64,000 nucleotides of DNA. It comes from Chlorocebus sabaeus. Its lineage: Eukaryota; Chordata; Mammalia; Primates; Cercopithecidae. The DNA lies in NCBI RefSeq assembly GCF_047675955.1, contig NC_132914.1:40573521-40637520 (forward strand). Direction: 5' to 3'. The number at the start of each line of letters is the position of its first letter. The first letter of the stretch is position 1. A model generated the notes under the pieces. That model was not told the DNA's origin and made no database searches. It was given only the letters and a program-made list of their open reading frames with translations. The position numbers were made by a program, and so were the translations under genes. Positions 47,086 through 59,039 of this stretch are shown in pieces.

Positions 47086-50000
47086 AATGACAGGTGCGAC
47101 TAATTTCTAAGCACACTGTAATTTTTAACAACTCACATTTATTTAGCCTTTCCAAAGTATTCAAAACTTTCCATTTACATATCATCAGTCTATATAATAT
47201 TTAATTTAATCACATAATTACAAAAACAAGTACAACTGGCATAAAGACATTTAGGAATGAAAACCCTGACTCTTTAGGAATATAGCTGAACCCATGAGAA
47301 CAGAAATAGTACTAGCCACAGGCACAGCGATGGGCAACATTTGTTCATTTGTAAGTTGGTTAAGTGGTGTTTCTACTACAGTAGAGTTTCTATTAGATAC
47401 ATAAACAGTTCACAATGGAGAACTGGTTGTGGAAATTTATTTGTAAGTTTAATGATTTGAATCTTAAAACATTTTGTCATGAAAAATAAGAAATGGTTAA
47501 GACTGCAAGACTTGGCAAAAGTCCTCATTCACATGGAAAGTAACCTAATACTACATTATTATAGCCTGGATTTTAGGTCCATGGAGCTGGGAAATATGTA
47601 GTATACCAAAGGGAGGAGAAGAAATCATATGAGGAGGACTTTTCCTTTTCTTGATATTAATAAGGCTCAGAAAATTCCACAATATACCAAAAAAGATTTT
47701 GTGAACCTAATTGCTCCTGCAAGTTTCTCCTATCTCCTGGTTAATCTTGACCTTGGGTGTTCCAAAATGTTCTATTTAGAAACATTATTTAGAAGGTTCT
47801 GATTTTTATAACTGATTTCTTTTTCTCACCGTTTGTTTCTTTACTTATTGGCAAACCACCACATAACCATTCTACTGATACATGTCAAATAAACAAATTT
47901 ATATACTTATACTATGGTATATATTTTCTGTTTGAAAAAATATTTGGTCTACACATTTTGGGACTAATCTTTGGAATTTATTTATTCCACGATTACTAGT
48001 AGGGGTCATGCATATTTAATTTGGAGGGTTCAGAACTCAAGTCATCTGCCAAAGTGTTGGGGAAAACCTGCCAAAGTGATGGAGGAATTTACAATACCCC
48101 GCAATACTTTTTAAAAATAATCCGCCTGTCTCTTCATTATTAACTTATTAGAAAACCCTAGTCAGTGTCTCCTTCTGAAACATTGCTCCAAGATAATTTA
48201 TCTCCCACTAAATGTCTGCTGAAAAAATTAATGTTGTTATGCAGATATCACCAAGGAACTCCCCTTTGCTGGCCAGTTTTAGGATCTGACTTGGAAATCT
48301 TTTTCAAGTTGGGCTCTCAGGAATTAGGAGTTAGAATATTGAGTTAGTTTGTTGTAGATATTGAACTAGACAGTTACCTAGAGCTAGAGTTGGGGTTCAG
48401 GCCAATGATAGCCACATTTATGGAAAAGCCAAATCTCAAGAGCCTTTCCAAGAAGACAGGTTAGGAACAAGGCAGCCATGCAGAGATAAGCAGAGATGGG
48501 ATGTGATTGCCTCATAACTTTTGGATTAACTGAAAACCCAGTATATTGCCAGCGCTTTATTTCCTTGAGATTCCCTAATCTTTTCAATAAACTTGCCAGT
48601 TTGTATAGTTTATGGGGGTGTCAGTTTCTTGCAACCAAATGATTCCTGGCTCATTCTTTGGACCATGTTGAGAATTTGAAAACAAATAAGTAAAGTTTCA
48701 GATGGAAAAAATGTGACTCATTGAAGAGACAGAGTGAAGAGCAAGAAAAACATCACCCTCTCCAACTCCACCCCTGCTTTTGATATTTTTTTTTTATAAA
48801 TTATAGGGCCCAAGCCCCATACTAGGAAAATATCAATGTAGGAAGTCTGCTTTTGATGCTCTCCTTCTCGACTTTCATCCATTGCCTAATTAATAGAGGT
48901 GCTACCGTCTTTTTTTTTTGGTACCTAGGGATTCATGCTCTCCTCTTTCTCCTCTTATAATCAATTTTAGAAAAACATCTGATAAATTTGTTTTTGCAAA
49001 GAGAAAAATAATTTTAAAGCTGTTTCTTACTCTCTTTCATTATCTATGTATATATGTCAGAAAATTTTCATTTTAGCAGTGTTCAAAATGTTAAGACACA
49101 AAATGAATCTCAAATTCAGAAACTTTAGCTGGTGCAAAGATGTGGTATTTTGGAGGCTAGGCCACTTGAACATGTTTGAAATCACACTGCAGAGATGGTT
49201 GTCTTCTCTGTTTCCATGTTAAGGCTTGCTCTGATTTGAGGTATGTCTGTGACAGTGTGTGGAATGTGAATATTTAAGAAGAGACCACCCTGCATGTTTG
49301 GATTAGTGTCTGTATCTATTTTAACAAGTATGGTGCCTGGGAATTCAGTTATTATTAGTTCAACTCCAGTTTGGGGTTCTGCATACATTTCAAGGGTAAA
49401 GGGCAAAGTACTTGTAGTCTTTTCTCTATGCTTCGTAAGACTCTTTGAAATATAATATTTTCTCTTAAGTGGACATGTCTTCAAATTGTGCCAGCTACTT
49501 GACAGATAGCTTGCATATGCTTATGTATAAGTACATTCATAACATACAACTATTCAAAAATGCCAGAATTGTTTTCTGAAAATTCAATTTTGCATAGTTC
49601 TGGTAATTAACTCACTGTCAAACTCTGCATAAATTTGAATTGCTTCAGCCTGCAATTTCCAAGCTTCTTAAAAGCTTGAATGGAGATCAAACAAAAACTC
49701 TCAACCTCACTAATGCAAATGACAATGTAAGACCAACTCCAAATTTTTTCTATCATGTAATCAATAAAATCTTATGAATTTGTAAACAGCCCTGTCAAAT
49801 CTCTGGTCATATATATCCCCAGACTTGAGGTAGCCTGCAAGGTCACAGAAAAAGAGTTTGAAGAAATTTGGTTTTCTGTTAAACTCATCCAGACTCAACT
49901 GGTGTGCTTAGATTCATTTATCTTAAGGTATCATGTCACAATTTCCTGCTACTGAATAATCATGCTATAGAACATTTGTTAGAACCTTTATTCTGGAGTA

Positions 50001-50269
50001 GTGTGCACAGTAGAGGCACAGAAACTCAGGTGGGATAATTAGAGACATGGACTCTATTTCAAGCCAGATTCTTGACTCATAATAGAGTCATGTATTGTAT
50101 TCCTAAATCCTCCATTTAAAAAACAAGATGATATGTTAGTATTGCCCAGAATTCTCCAAGGAATGACAATGCTGGGTGATCTGGTGAGTGGAGATTTTAA
50201 TCCCACATCAGAGATCTTGTCTTTGTTTCTACCATTATGATTGAATTATTTTCTAACAAGAAGTCATTA
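47086..50269. other. Mostly unique sequence; 100-codon open frame at 49,182-49,484
   Basis: A weak reverse-MIR-like patch at about 47,110-47,230 is the only repeat-like piece. The minus-strand frame at 49,182-49,484 (100 codons, stop-bounded) is unusually free of low complexity but matches no family I know. No poly(A) or flanking duplication points to a processed pseudogene. Confidence 0.5.
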
Positions 50270-50735
50270 GTCTATTCATCCCACTAATTATTTTTGAGTT
50301 TGTATTAGGTGCCAGGCTCTGTGCTTGGAAGAAAAAGTTCAGAGATGAATAAGTTACAGTTTAAAGAGCTTATGGTTGTCATAACCATAGTTATAGGAAT
50401 ATGCATGGGTATTATGAAAACCCCAAGGAGTAACACCTAACCTATTTTAGTGGGGATGGGAGGCATGGAGTGGAAGAGGAGGGGAAGGGAAGATGAATTG
50501 AGGAGGTCGTGATGCTTGGGTTAAATTTTCAATAATAACTAGGAGGTAGCTAGACCTAGATGATAGCTTGAGCAAAGGAATTCATAAAAATGCACATTGG
50601 TGCCAGAGAACAAGCTTCTGGTGTGCTGGAGTAAAGAGTGAGGCAAGAACATTGAGGGATTGATGAAAATGAAGAGGGAAGCAAGCACCTGGTCATGGAG
50701 GACCACAGGTGTCATCAAGTCCTATATGATTCCTA
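50270..50735 (-). repeat. L2 LINE 3' end
   Basis: Reverse L2: 'ttaggtgccaggctctgtgc', 'gttcagagatgaataagtta', 'agagcttatggttg', then decayed continuation up to the MLT1 LTR. Confidence 0.75.
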
Positions 50736-50737
50736 AC

Positions 50738-51150
50738 TGCTGTGGTTTTGAATGTACTCTCCAGAACTCATGTTGATGCTTAGTCCCCAGTGTGGCAGTA
50801 TTGGGTGGGGAGGCCTTTAAGAGGTGATTGGATCATGAGGGGTCTGCCCTTCTAACTAGGTCAATTCATTTATGGATTAATGGCTTATCGTGGGAGGGGA
50901 AACCATGGCTTTATAAGAAGAGAGGTCTGAGATACCATATTAGCTTGTGTGTCCCCTTGCCATGTGATGCCTGCCACTGCCTAAGGATACCACAGAGAGT
51001 CCCCATGAGCAGGAAGACTCCCACCAGATGTGCCCCAGGGATCATGAAATTTCCAGTCTCCATAACTGCAAGAAAAAAAATTCATTTTCTTTATAAATTT
51101 CCCAGTTTCAGATATTCTACTATAAGCAACAGAAAACAAACAAAGATACT
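50738..51150 (+). mobile_element. MLT1-type MaLR solo LTR
   Basis: Begins near tgctgtggttttgaatgta, then 'gaggcctttaagaggtgatt', 'cccttgccatgtgatgcct' and 'ctgcaagaaaaaaaattcat', ending 'agaaaacaaacaaagatact'. The 109-codon frame at 50,828-51,157 is incidental to the LTR. Confidence 0.85.
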
Positions 51151-51489
51151 AATCTAAACATATTTCACCAGATTATAGAGAGAGCAACCTTTCTTAATTA
51201 TCTTTCTAGCACCCAAGCATAGCACAAGCCTACCATTGAATAAATGCTTAATGAAGATTTCCTAGTCTTATTCTCGACTTCTAGTTCTTTTTATTTTATT
51301 GTTGTTGTTTTAAACAAAGAGACAGTTTTCTTTTATAGATATCACAGGTCAATTAATCAGGTAAAATTGGCTGAAAATTTTGAAAATATAAAATAATTTC
51401 AAGCATAACTATTCATGGTGTTTCAAGTCTTACAGAACAAAAAATATTTAGGCAACACAAATTGATTAATAAAAGGTAACCACCTGCAC
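51151..51489. other. No gene seen
   Basis: Short AT-rich interval between an MLT1 LTR and a MIR. Confidence 0.5.
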
Positions 51490-51690
51490 TTGATTGAGTG
51501 GTATGCTAAATCCTGTGCTATAACTTGGCAATGTATATTATGTAATCCATGTAACCATCTCATTAAACGAATTTTGTCATCTTTATTTTATAGATGGAAA
51601 AGTGTCAAAGATGTGAAATAACTTGCCCATGTTTAGTTATTATACACAGAGGCGGAGTTTGAACTTTGTTCTGTGGGCATCAAACACCTA
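51490..51690 (-). repeat. MIR SINE
   Basis: Reverse MIR: 'gctaaatcctgtgctataac', 'tctttattttatagatggaa', 'aataacttgcccatgttta'. Confidence 0.8.
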
Positions 51691-54184
51691 GCATTCCAAA
51701 TAGCACTTCTAGAGCTGGGTACACAAATAAACTGGGAAGAACCTCCAGTTAAATTAGTGCAAGAGGTGCACAGGTAGACTATTTCCCCCCCGACTCCATT
51801 TGGTGATAGTTGAATTTTGATTAACTAGTTTCAGGAAATATTTCACCAGAAACTTTACTGATACCATGTTTTATATTGCTTTAATAGATCAAGACCTTCT
51901 GATTTGGGGTTTCTCAGGGGAAAATGTTAATAAATCACTGCAAAATCCTTTAGAAATACCTTTTTGATGGAAGTGTCTTTAACTTGAGTTGAGAGAGGGA
52001 ACCTTGTCTCTTCTTCTGTAGCTTTTAGAAGGCTTCTGTTCTTTTTGTGGTTAGACATGTTCTTGGCATTTTTTCCTTCCAGAGAGACTTCTGAATAGCA
52101 GCATTCAGGTTGTCAGAACTTCCTCCCTGCCTGGGACTGCAATGTGAAAGATTATAGTGTACAGTTTGCTACTGGGCTTCAATGACTATAGCAATACATC
52201 CGATGTCTATTCTAAACAGAAATGAATCAAAGAATAAATGGAAGATATCTCATCAAGACAGGAAAATAATGGCAGCCAAATGAGATTTATATTTGGAGAA
52301 AAAGCATGGAGGGCAATCATAATCACGTTTTGGGTTATTTATCATTTCTAAGTCTTATTTTTGCTGAAAAAGATTTAAAAAATCACTCTGATCTCTTTGC
52401 ATATGGCTCAACATAGATCCAATTTTGAACCTTTCTTCCACTAAAATGTTTGAGTAAAGGGTTGTAAATAAAAATAAAAATTTATTTGGTAACCTGCCAG
52501 TTAAAAATGTTCTTTCTCTTTAATGATTTTCCCACTATGTTAGCTAAAGAATGATTTACTCCCATTTGCCCACCCTTAAGTTTTCCTACCTTTCCAGAAG
52601 TAATTCTTGTCCCTTTGTCTATTTTTTTCACTTGGACATTCTTGGCATTCCTTTGCAGAGAAACACAGATCCAAGTTTCAGAGCCTCAACAGGAGACCCA
52701 CACTTCCCATAAGACTAGTGGCAGGGTGGAGGGCATGTGCATCTTTTAGTCTTCTCACGAGTATCCATCTTTTCTTTTTTCCCCAATATTCAGGTTTGGG
52801 TCTCTAGTTTCAAGCCCAAGACGGCACACAGTCTGACAGGTTCCTACCTTCTTGAAGCATTAGTATTCCTTCTTCTATCTGTCTTCCTTCTTCGAAAGTT
52901 CAGACATGACTAGAAAGTAAGTCAATTCTGTTGCCAGCTCCCTCCTGCTTTCTTTCTTCCTTTATCCTCTCTTCCTCCAGAATGTCCCCACTCTGACAAC
53001 TTCTGAGATTTTTGATCTTTCGCTCCCCATCGACATCATCTGATGCCACTTGGCCAGTAATCTCACTTTCTCAAGTTCAAGGGAAGTTCATCTGTAAAAT
53101 AGTTAAACTACATTATCGATAACTGATAATCATATATTAAAATCACTTACTCTTCCTAAAGTAGTAAATGTATGAAATTGGGACACTTTTACACAGGTGA
53201 CAGGATCTTTTAAGAAAGAGTCATTCGGCACTGTGAACATTTATGTACTTGATTCAGGTGATGGCCTTCTCTGGAACACGGTGGGCGTAGTCCTGCCAAT
53301 CAAACACCTGACCTGTAAATTACTTCCTTCAGTTTCTCCTTTAAGACTATAAGGTACTCATCACTTTCTTCATGTTTCTATATTGGATTTTTCTTCTTCT
53401 TTTTTTTTTTTAAGCTAGAAAAGATCAAATCAACTCTGAAGAATCTATTATCACATGTCATCTATTAATGCCCCTAAAATGTTTTTTTGCGCAAAAGATG
53501 AAACATTTCAAGCAAAAGTATGGCCCTAAAGTAACCATGGAGAAATATGCTGTCCAAACATTAAGGAAGGAGTGAGGAATACTGTTTGAAGTCTGGCATT
53601 TTATCTTATAATGTATAAGATCTTAGCATTAGCTCTTGCACCAAGTGGCTCTTGTTCAACATGTGTGTTTATATTGGCATCTCTTTAGAATTTTTTTGTA
53701 AACACTGCCAACTCATTATAACTTTGCTTTTAACGTCTTCTAAAAGAGGTAAGCAACATAATAATATTGCTTATGATACATATAAAAACACTTTCTTGTA
53801 AGTGTTTAGAGTCTTAGATTTACAAAAAATCTTATAAACTTAAGAACATGGACTATATACAAAATAAAAGGTAAGAATTGTACTAGACATTCAAATACTT
53901 ACAGTATTTTCCCTATCTTGTAAAAAGATACACTTTTTAGTGTTGTTAGAATGCCTTAAGAATCATGGCCTCTTGGGTTTAAATTTATTTAAAAAACTAC
54001 AGTTTCCATTTTCTGTTTATTTTGTCCTGGGTGTGTCATTGGAAAGGATAGATTAGAACTTAATGACAATGGGAATCCAAAAAGCTGATTCAAACAATTT
54101 TAGGGTTTCAATAGCAGTTTCAAGTGATACCACAGTTTGTGTATGAAATCATTCAGGGCACTGAAACTAAGAAACTAATTTATG
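51691..54184. other. Unique sequence, no gene seen
   Basis: About 2.5 kb with no named repeat. Faint MIR-like wording near 53,040-53,130 is too weak to call. A short inverted repeat (atcttata/tataagat) lies near 53,603-53,621. Open frames are 66 codons or shorter. Confidence 0.5.
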
Positions 54185-54430
54185 CATCAGAGCATCAACT
54201 TACTATGCACCTAATAAGGATCAGACCCAAGATTAACCACATTAAAACAGAGTATCTGTCATCCGCACAACAATCCTAGAACATAGCGATGTTTGCTCTG
54301 ATTTTATAGATGGAGAAGCAGGTAGAGAGGTAAAACAACTGGCTTATGGTTACAGAGTCCTCAGATTTCAAAGCGGGGATTTGAGACTTAGTCTGCTGGC
54401 TCCCAAATTAATGTTCTTGCCACTACCCCA
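54185..54430 (-). repeat. MIR SINE
   Basis: Reverse MIR: 'cacaacaatcctagaacata', 'gattttatagatggagaagc', 'aaaacaactggcttatggtt'. Confidence 0.8.
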
Positions 54431-55499
54431 GGCTGCTTCCTTATAATTAGGAAAGTTGTGCTCCTGAACAAGTGTTTGGTTTTTCCAAAGATGGGATCTG
54501 CTTTGCGATTTGTCCATGCTGATATCAGTAGCCCTAGTTCATTCATTTTTTTCTCTAAGTTTAGTAGCTATAGCTAAATCATTCTTCAAAGCCATTGTGC
54601 CAAATTATACTCCGAATACCAATGTATAAGCATCTCCTTTTTTCCATACTCTTGCTGTGGCAACACACTGCTAGTTGCCTATCCAATACCCATTTTTCAT
54701 TCTTTTCTTAGAAGCTTGACTTTCTTTCCCCTCAGTAGTTACATATCCAACTTCAAAAAAATATATTTACCAATCTCTTTTGGTAACTAGATGTAGCTAT
54801 GTGACACAGTCCTTGCCAAGAAGATATGATCAGAATCTGTTGGAGATTTACAAAAAGTTTTTCATCACTCATATAGGTCTTGGCCCTTCCTTTGCTGCTT
54901 TCTTCATTTTAGACTATCATGGAGTGCAGACATGAAGTTAGAGATAGAACAGTGATTTTGAATCCATGGGATATCAGTTTGAGGGTGAAAGACCTACAAT
55001 ATGAAAGATGTAACAGAACATAAAAGGATCCAGGGATGCAGATGGAGCTGCTTCATTGGCTAAGGACAGCCAATCTCTGTAATTCTGCTTAATGAGATGA
55101 GGAAACTCTTATTCAATAGAAATCATTATATGCAAACATTTATTAAGAAAACAATTACCACTCTGACTATTTCTCTTACTTCCTTGGCAGGTTATTGGTG
55201 TTTTTTAAAACACGATTTTTATACTTCATCCAGCATCTTGGGTGTTTTATGCTTGAAGATGTCAGAGTGTCTAATCACCATTTTGCCAAAAAATGAAGCC
55301 TCTTTAACTTTGAACTTTAATTAAATCAACACTTTGCATGTTAGTTTGAAAAAAATAATGTTCATAGTAATTCAAATAGTGGCTTGTTTTAAAAGCTTTT
55401 TCCCTCCTTTCATATTGATTGATCTTCTACTTTCCAATTCTATTTCGTGGGAATATGATACTAAAATTTTCTGTGATTCCTTAATAAAACAAGCCAGGA
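54431..55499. other. Probable old repeats, not assigned; no gene seen
   Basis: 54,560-54,640 looks like a reverse old-L1 3' end. 54,660-55,110 resembles a common ancient mammalian repeat with the 'actagatgtagctatgtgac' phrase, but I could not name it. The rest looks unique. Confidence 0.4.
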
Positions 55500-56999
55500 G
55501 GAGATTTCTGGAGTGACAGAATAAGGGGCTCTTGTGATGCTCTCTCCAGTGAAACAACTGTAACTGGTGAAAATCATTTAAAAACCAACCATTTAAAGTC
55601 TCTGGAAGTTGTCCTAAGGACTTACAGTAAATGGGGAAACATTGACTTAGGAAAAGCTGTTAAATCCCAGTTAGAGGAGTAAGATTCTGTGCCATTTGAG
55701 CCATCACCCATTCTTTTCCACCCCAACCCCAGGACAGTGCGATGGAAGTTCTACTCTGGGTTTCTGCAACCAAGGTGTGACTCTCTGTTCCCTCTGCTCC
55801 TAGTCTAGGCTTACATTTTCTCTCAATGCTTAAAGAGCCACCAGTGTGTCTCATCATCCTCTGTTCTGTGTTGCAGAAACTCTATCCAGGCAACCACTGA
55901 GGTCTAGGACTCTTTAACTCTCATTCATAAGGTGAGGAATTCTATGAGTTTGTTCACAGAGCAGAGGTTCCACACCGGGAAAAGAAAGCCAAGAAGACCA
56001 AGGGGATACTGCCCTACACAGTACCCTACTTAGAGATCAGGGATGTTACCCTGAGACAAGCTGCCATTACATAGGTCCTGCACAGGAAGAGAAGCAGACT
56101 ATAAGCACAGAGAGATCCATAGCTCACGTCATGGTGACTGGCTTTATTTGCAACAGAGTTTGGGGAAGTTCAAGCCTAAGGGTGCTGTGAATTAAAAAAA
56201 AAAAAAAAAAAGAGACAGAGAGAAGATTTTGGTGTAAACAATTAAGGAAAGGCACGTAGCTCCATGAGAACAAGTGAAATGGTAGGTTAGCTAGAAGTTT
56301 AACAGATAATCAGGGAAAGAGAGCCTAGAAGAGTCCTCCTGGGGTCTTACCAAGCTGTGAAGGCTGGCCTCAAAGACCATCTTTATAAAAGAGATGGTAT
56401 TCCTTGGTTCAGGCTGTGAAGTAATTTATGCCCCTGAACATTATCAGAAAAGAACAACCAGTTAGCAGTTACGAAAGTTCAATAGCTAGAAAATTATAAC
56501 AGTACAGGAAGACCACTTAGAAGCTTTGCATGGACAAGGAAAGAGAAAGTCAAAGAGATTCCAGCTAAAACCACTGTAATCCCTCAGCATGTAGGATGTA
56601 GAGTGACTGTGCACATGCCCAGGGCTGTGCCATCCGAGGAACAAAATCAGAGGCTGAAGACTGAAGTGAAAATAGAATTAGCTAAAATAGTTCAGCAGGC
56701 TCATTAAGCAACTAAACCAGCAAACAATTAGAATAAATTCAAAGTTGGTGGGAGGAAGATCAGTATCGAGTTTTCAGGCTGAGTTTTCAATGAAAAATGG
56801 TGAGGCATACAAAGAAACAGGGAAGCATGACTCATACACAGGAAGAAAAACAGGCAACAGAGACTACATTTGAAAGGGCCCAAATATTGGACTTAACTAA
56901 ACTCCGGAGCAGTTATTACAAATATGTTCAAGGAATTTAAGCAAACCATGCTTAAAGAATTAAAGGAAGATATAATTACACTGCCTCATCAAACAGAGA

Positions 57000-57620
57000 C
57001 TATCATAAATAGATAGAAATTATTTTTTAAAGAGGTAAATGGAAGTTTAGGGGATTGAAAGTGTAATAACCAAAATAAAAACTTACTAGGCAGGTTAAAT
57101 TCAAACTTCCAGTTGACAGAAGAAATTATCAATGAACTTGAAGACAGATCAATAGAGTGTATGCAATCTGAAGAAGAGAGAAGAATGAAAAGACATAAAA
57201 CAGCCTCAGAGAAATGTGGAACACCATCAAGTGTGGTTGAATGAAGTGTAGTTGAATCATCATCATCCAAATGATGATGAATACAAAGAGATCCACATTC
57301 AGATACATCATAGTTAAAAGGTTGAAAGACAAAGAGAAAAATCCTAAAAACAGCAAGAGAAAAATGACACACCACATTAGCAATAAGACAAATAGCTGAT
57401 TCATCATCAGAACCAATGAATGCCAGAAGGCAGTGGGATGACATATTCAAAGGGCTAAAAGAAAAATATTATAAACCAAAAATCCTATCTTAAGAAACAT
57501 CCTTTCAAAAATGAAGTCAAAGACATTTCCATATACAAGGAAACTGAGGTAATTCTTGGTTATCTGAACCTACTTTACAAGGTATGCAAAAGGAAGTTCT
57601 TCAGGCTGAAGGCAAGTGAC
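57000..57620 (+). pseudogene. Old L1 ORF1 remnant
   Basis: Collinear with old L1 ORF1: the 'gaacttgaagacagatcaat' segment, then 'agagatccacattcagatac', 'atgccagaaggcagtgggat' and 'caggctgaaggcaagtgaca'. ORF1 normally encodes the RNA-binding chaperone of the L1 particle. Stops and deletions break it; the 153- and 95-codon frames on the opposite strand are antisense shadows. Confidence 0.8.
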
Positions 57621-58017
57621 ATCAGAGAGTAATTCTGTCTGATGTCTGTCATTCTGTCAATTGAAAGCTTGAATTTAACCTCTCTAGTAAGTTTTTATTT
57701 TGGTTATTATAATTTTAATCCACATTTAAAAAAGCGTTGGGAAAGGTAATTATGTAGGTAACTGTAAAGACACTATAATTAGACTTTTTTTCTCCCTTAT
57801 TCTCTGAATAGATTTAAAAAGTTGCATAAAACAATATGTTTGTAACTATTTTGTTGAATCTACAATATATATACATATAACATATTTGCAATAACAGCAC
57901 AAAGTTGTATTAGAGTAAGAAAATGACAACAGAGAGTAACTCAAATCTACAGGAAGAAATGAAGAAAACCAGAAATGGAAATGAGAAGTTTAATATAACA
58001 AACTCTATAAATATATA

Positions 58018-58880
58018 GTTGCTCCCCTTTCTTCTTTAGCTTCTTTAGATGACATAAAATTATACAAAGTAATAATTATCACAATACATTTTATGTACTT
58101 GATATGCACAACAATAGTAGCACAAAAGAAGAAGCATTTATATTTTATTTAAAGCATTTTGTGGCCAGGCATGGTGGATCACATCTGTAATCCTGGCACT
58201 TTGGGAGGTCAAGGATCACTTGAGCCCAGAAGTTCAAGACCAGCCTAGGCAACATGGCAAAACTTTGTCTCTGTTTTACAAAATACAAAAAAAAAAAACT
58301 CAGCCAGGTATGATCCCAGCTACTTGGGAGGCTGAGGTGGAAGGATTGCTTGAGCCCAGGTGGCCTAGGATGCAGTAAGCCATGATTGCGCCACTGCACT
58401 CCAGCCTGGGCAGTGGAGTGAGGCCCTGTCTCAAAAACAAAATAAAATAAAACAGGTTTAAAAGATTAACATTGTTATATCTCACTGTAATTAAGTAGTA
58501 TAAATCTGAGGTGTATTCTGATAAGTTAAAATCTATATTGTAAGTCCAAGAGCAATCAATAAGAAAATAACCCAACAAAAATATAGTAAAAGCAGTTTAT
58601 AAAAATTAAAAATACACTTGCTCTCCTTTCTTCTCTCAGTTTCTTCCATGACATAAAACTATATAAAGTAATAATTATAACAATATATCATTGGGTTTGT
58701 AGCATAGCTGTAGTATGTATAGTAATAAGAGCATGAAAAGAGGGAGGAAAAAATAGGGCTATATATGAATACATTTTTTATCTCACTAGAATTTAACATA
58801 AATCCGAAATATATTCTGGCAAGTTAATTTGTATATTGTAAAACCTACAACAACTACTAAGAAAAATACTTTAAAAAAAA
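58018..58880 (+). repeat. Tandem-like repeated units in the L1M inter-ORF region
   Basis: Unit A (58,018-58,160 plus 58,460-58,600, split by AluJ) and unit B (58,618-58,880) share the order: T/C-rich start, 'gacataaaa[t/c]ta', 'aaagtaataattat', then 'tattctg[a/g][t/c]aagtta' and 'tatattgtaa'. A more distant version lies at 57,780-57,950. Confidence 0.7.
58163..58455 (+). mobile_element. AluJ-type element
   Basis: Old, diverged two-arm Alu on the plus strand with a (AAAAT)n-like tail; short internal deletions in both arms. Confidence 0.9.
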
Positions 58881-58884
58881 GAGT

Positions 58885-58914
58885 GTGTTTGCTTTGCCAG
58901 CACATGTACTAAAA
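58885..58914 (+). ncRNA. U6 snRNA-like 5' fragment (30 nt), non-functional
   Basis: 25 of 30 bases match my memory of the first 30 nt of U6 snRNA without gaps; the longest shared run is CCAGCACAT with CAGCACAT exact, then TACTAAAA. Three of the five differences are C to T. The U6 match fades after 58,914, so the rest of the RNA is absent. It lies in the inter-ORF region of the old L1. It cannot act as a U6 gene. Confidence 0.5.
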
Positions 58915-59039
58915 ACACAGTGCAATAATAAAATGATTAAAAGATATACCAAAAATATTAATACAATTAATGAAAAAAGCAAAGAAAGAATAGAAGAATA
59001 AAAAAGATATGAAAAGTAGATAAAATAGCAAATATAAAT

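Noticed and set aside
56193..56211. Poly(A) run suggesting a processed pseudogene end
   Set aside because: No gene-like sequence or target duplication beside it, and it lies within probable old L1 5' sequence.
56989..57450. 153-codon and 95-codon minus-strand open frames
   Set aside because: They are antisense to the old L1 ORF1; low stop density comes from the A-rich sense strand.
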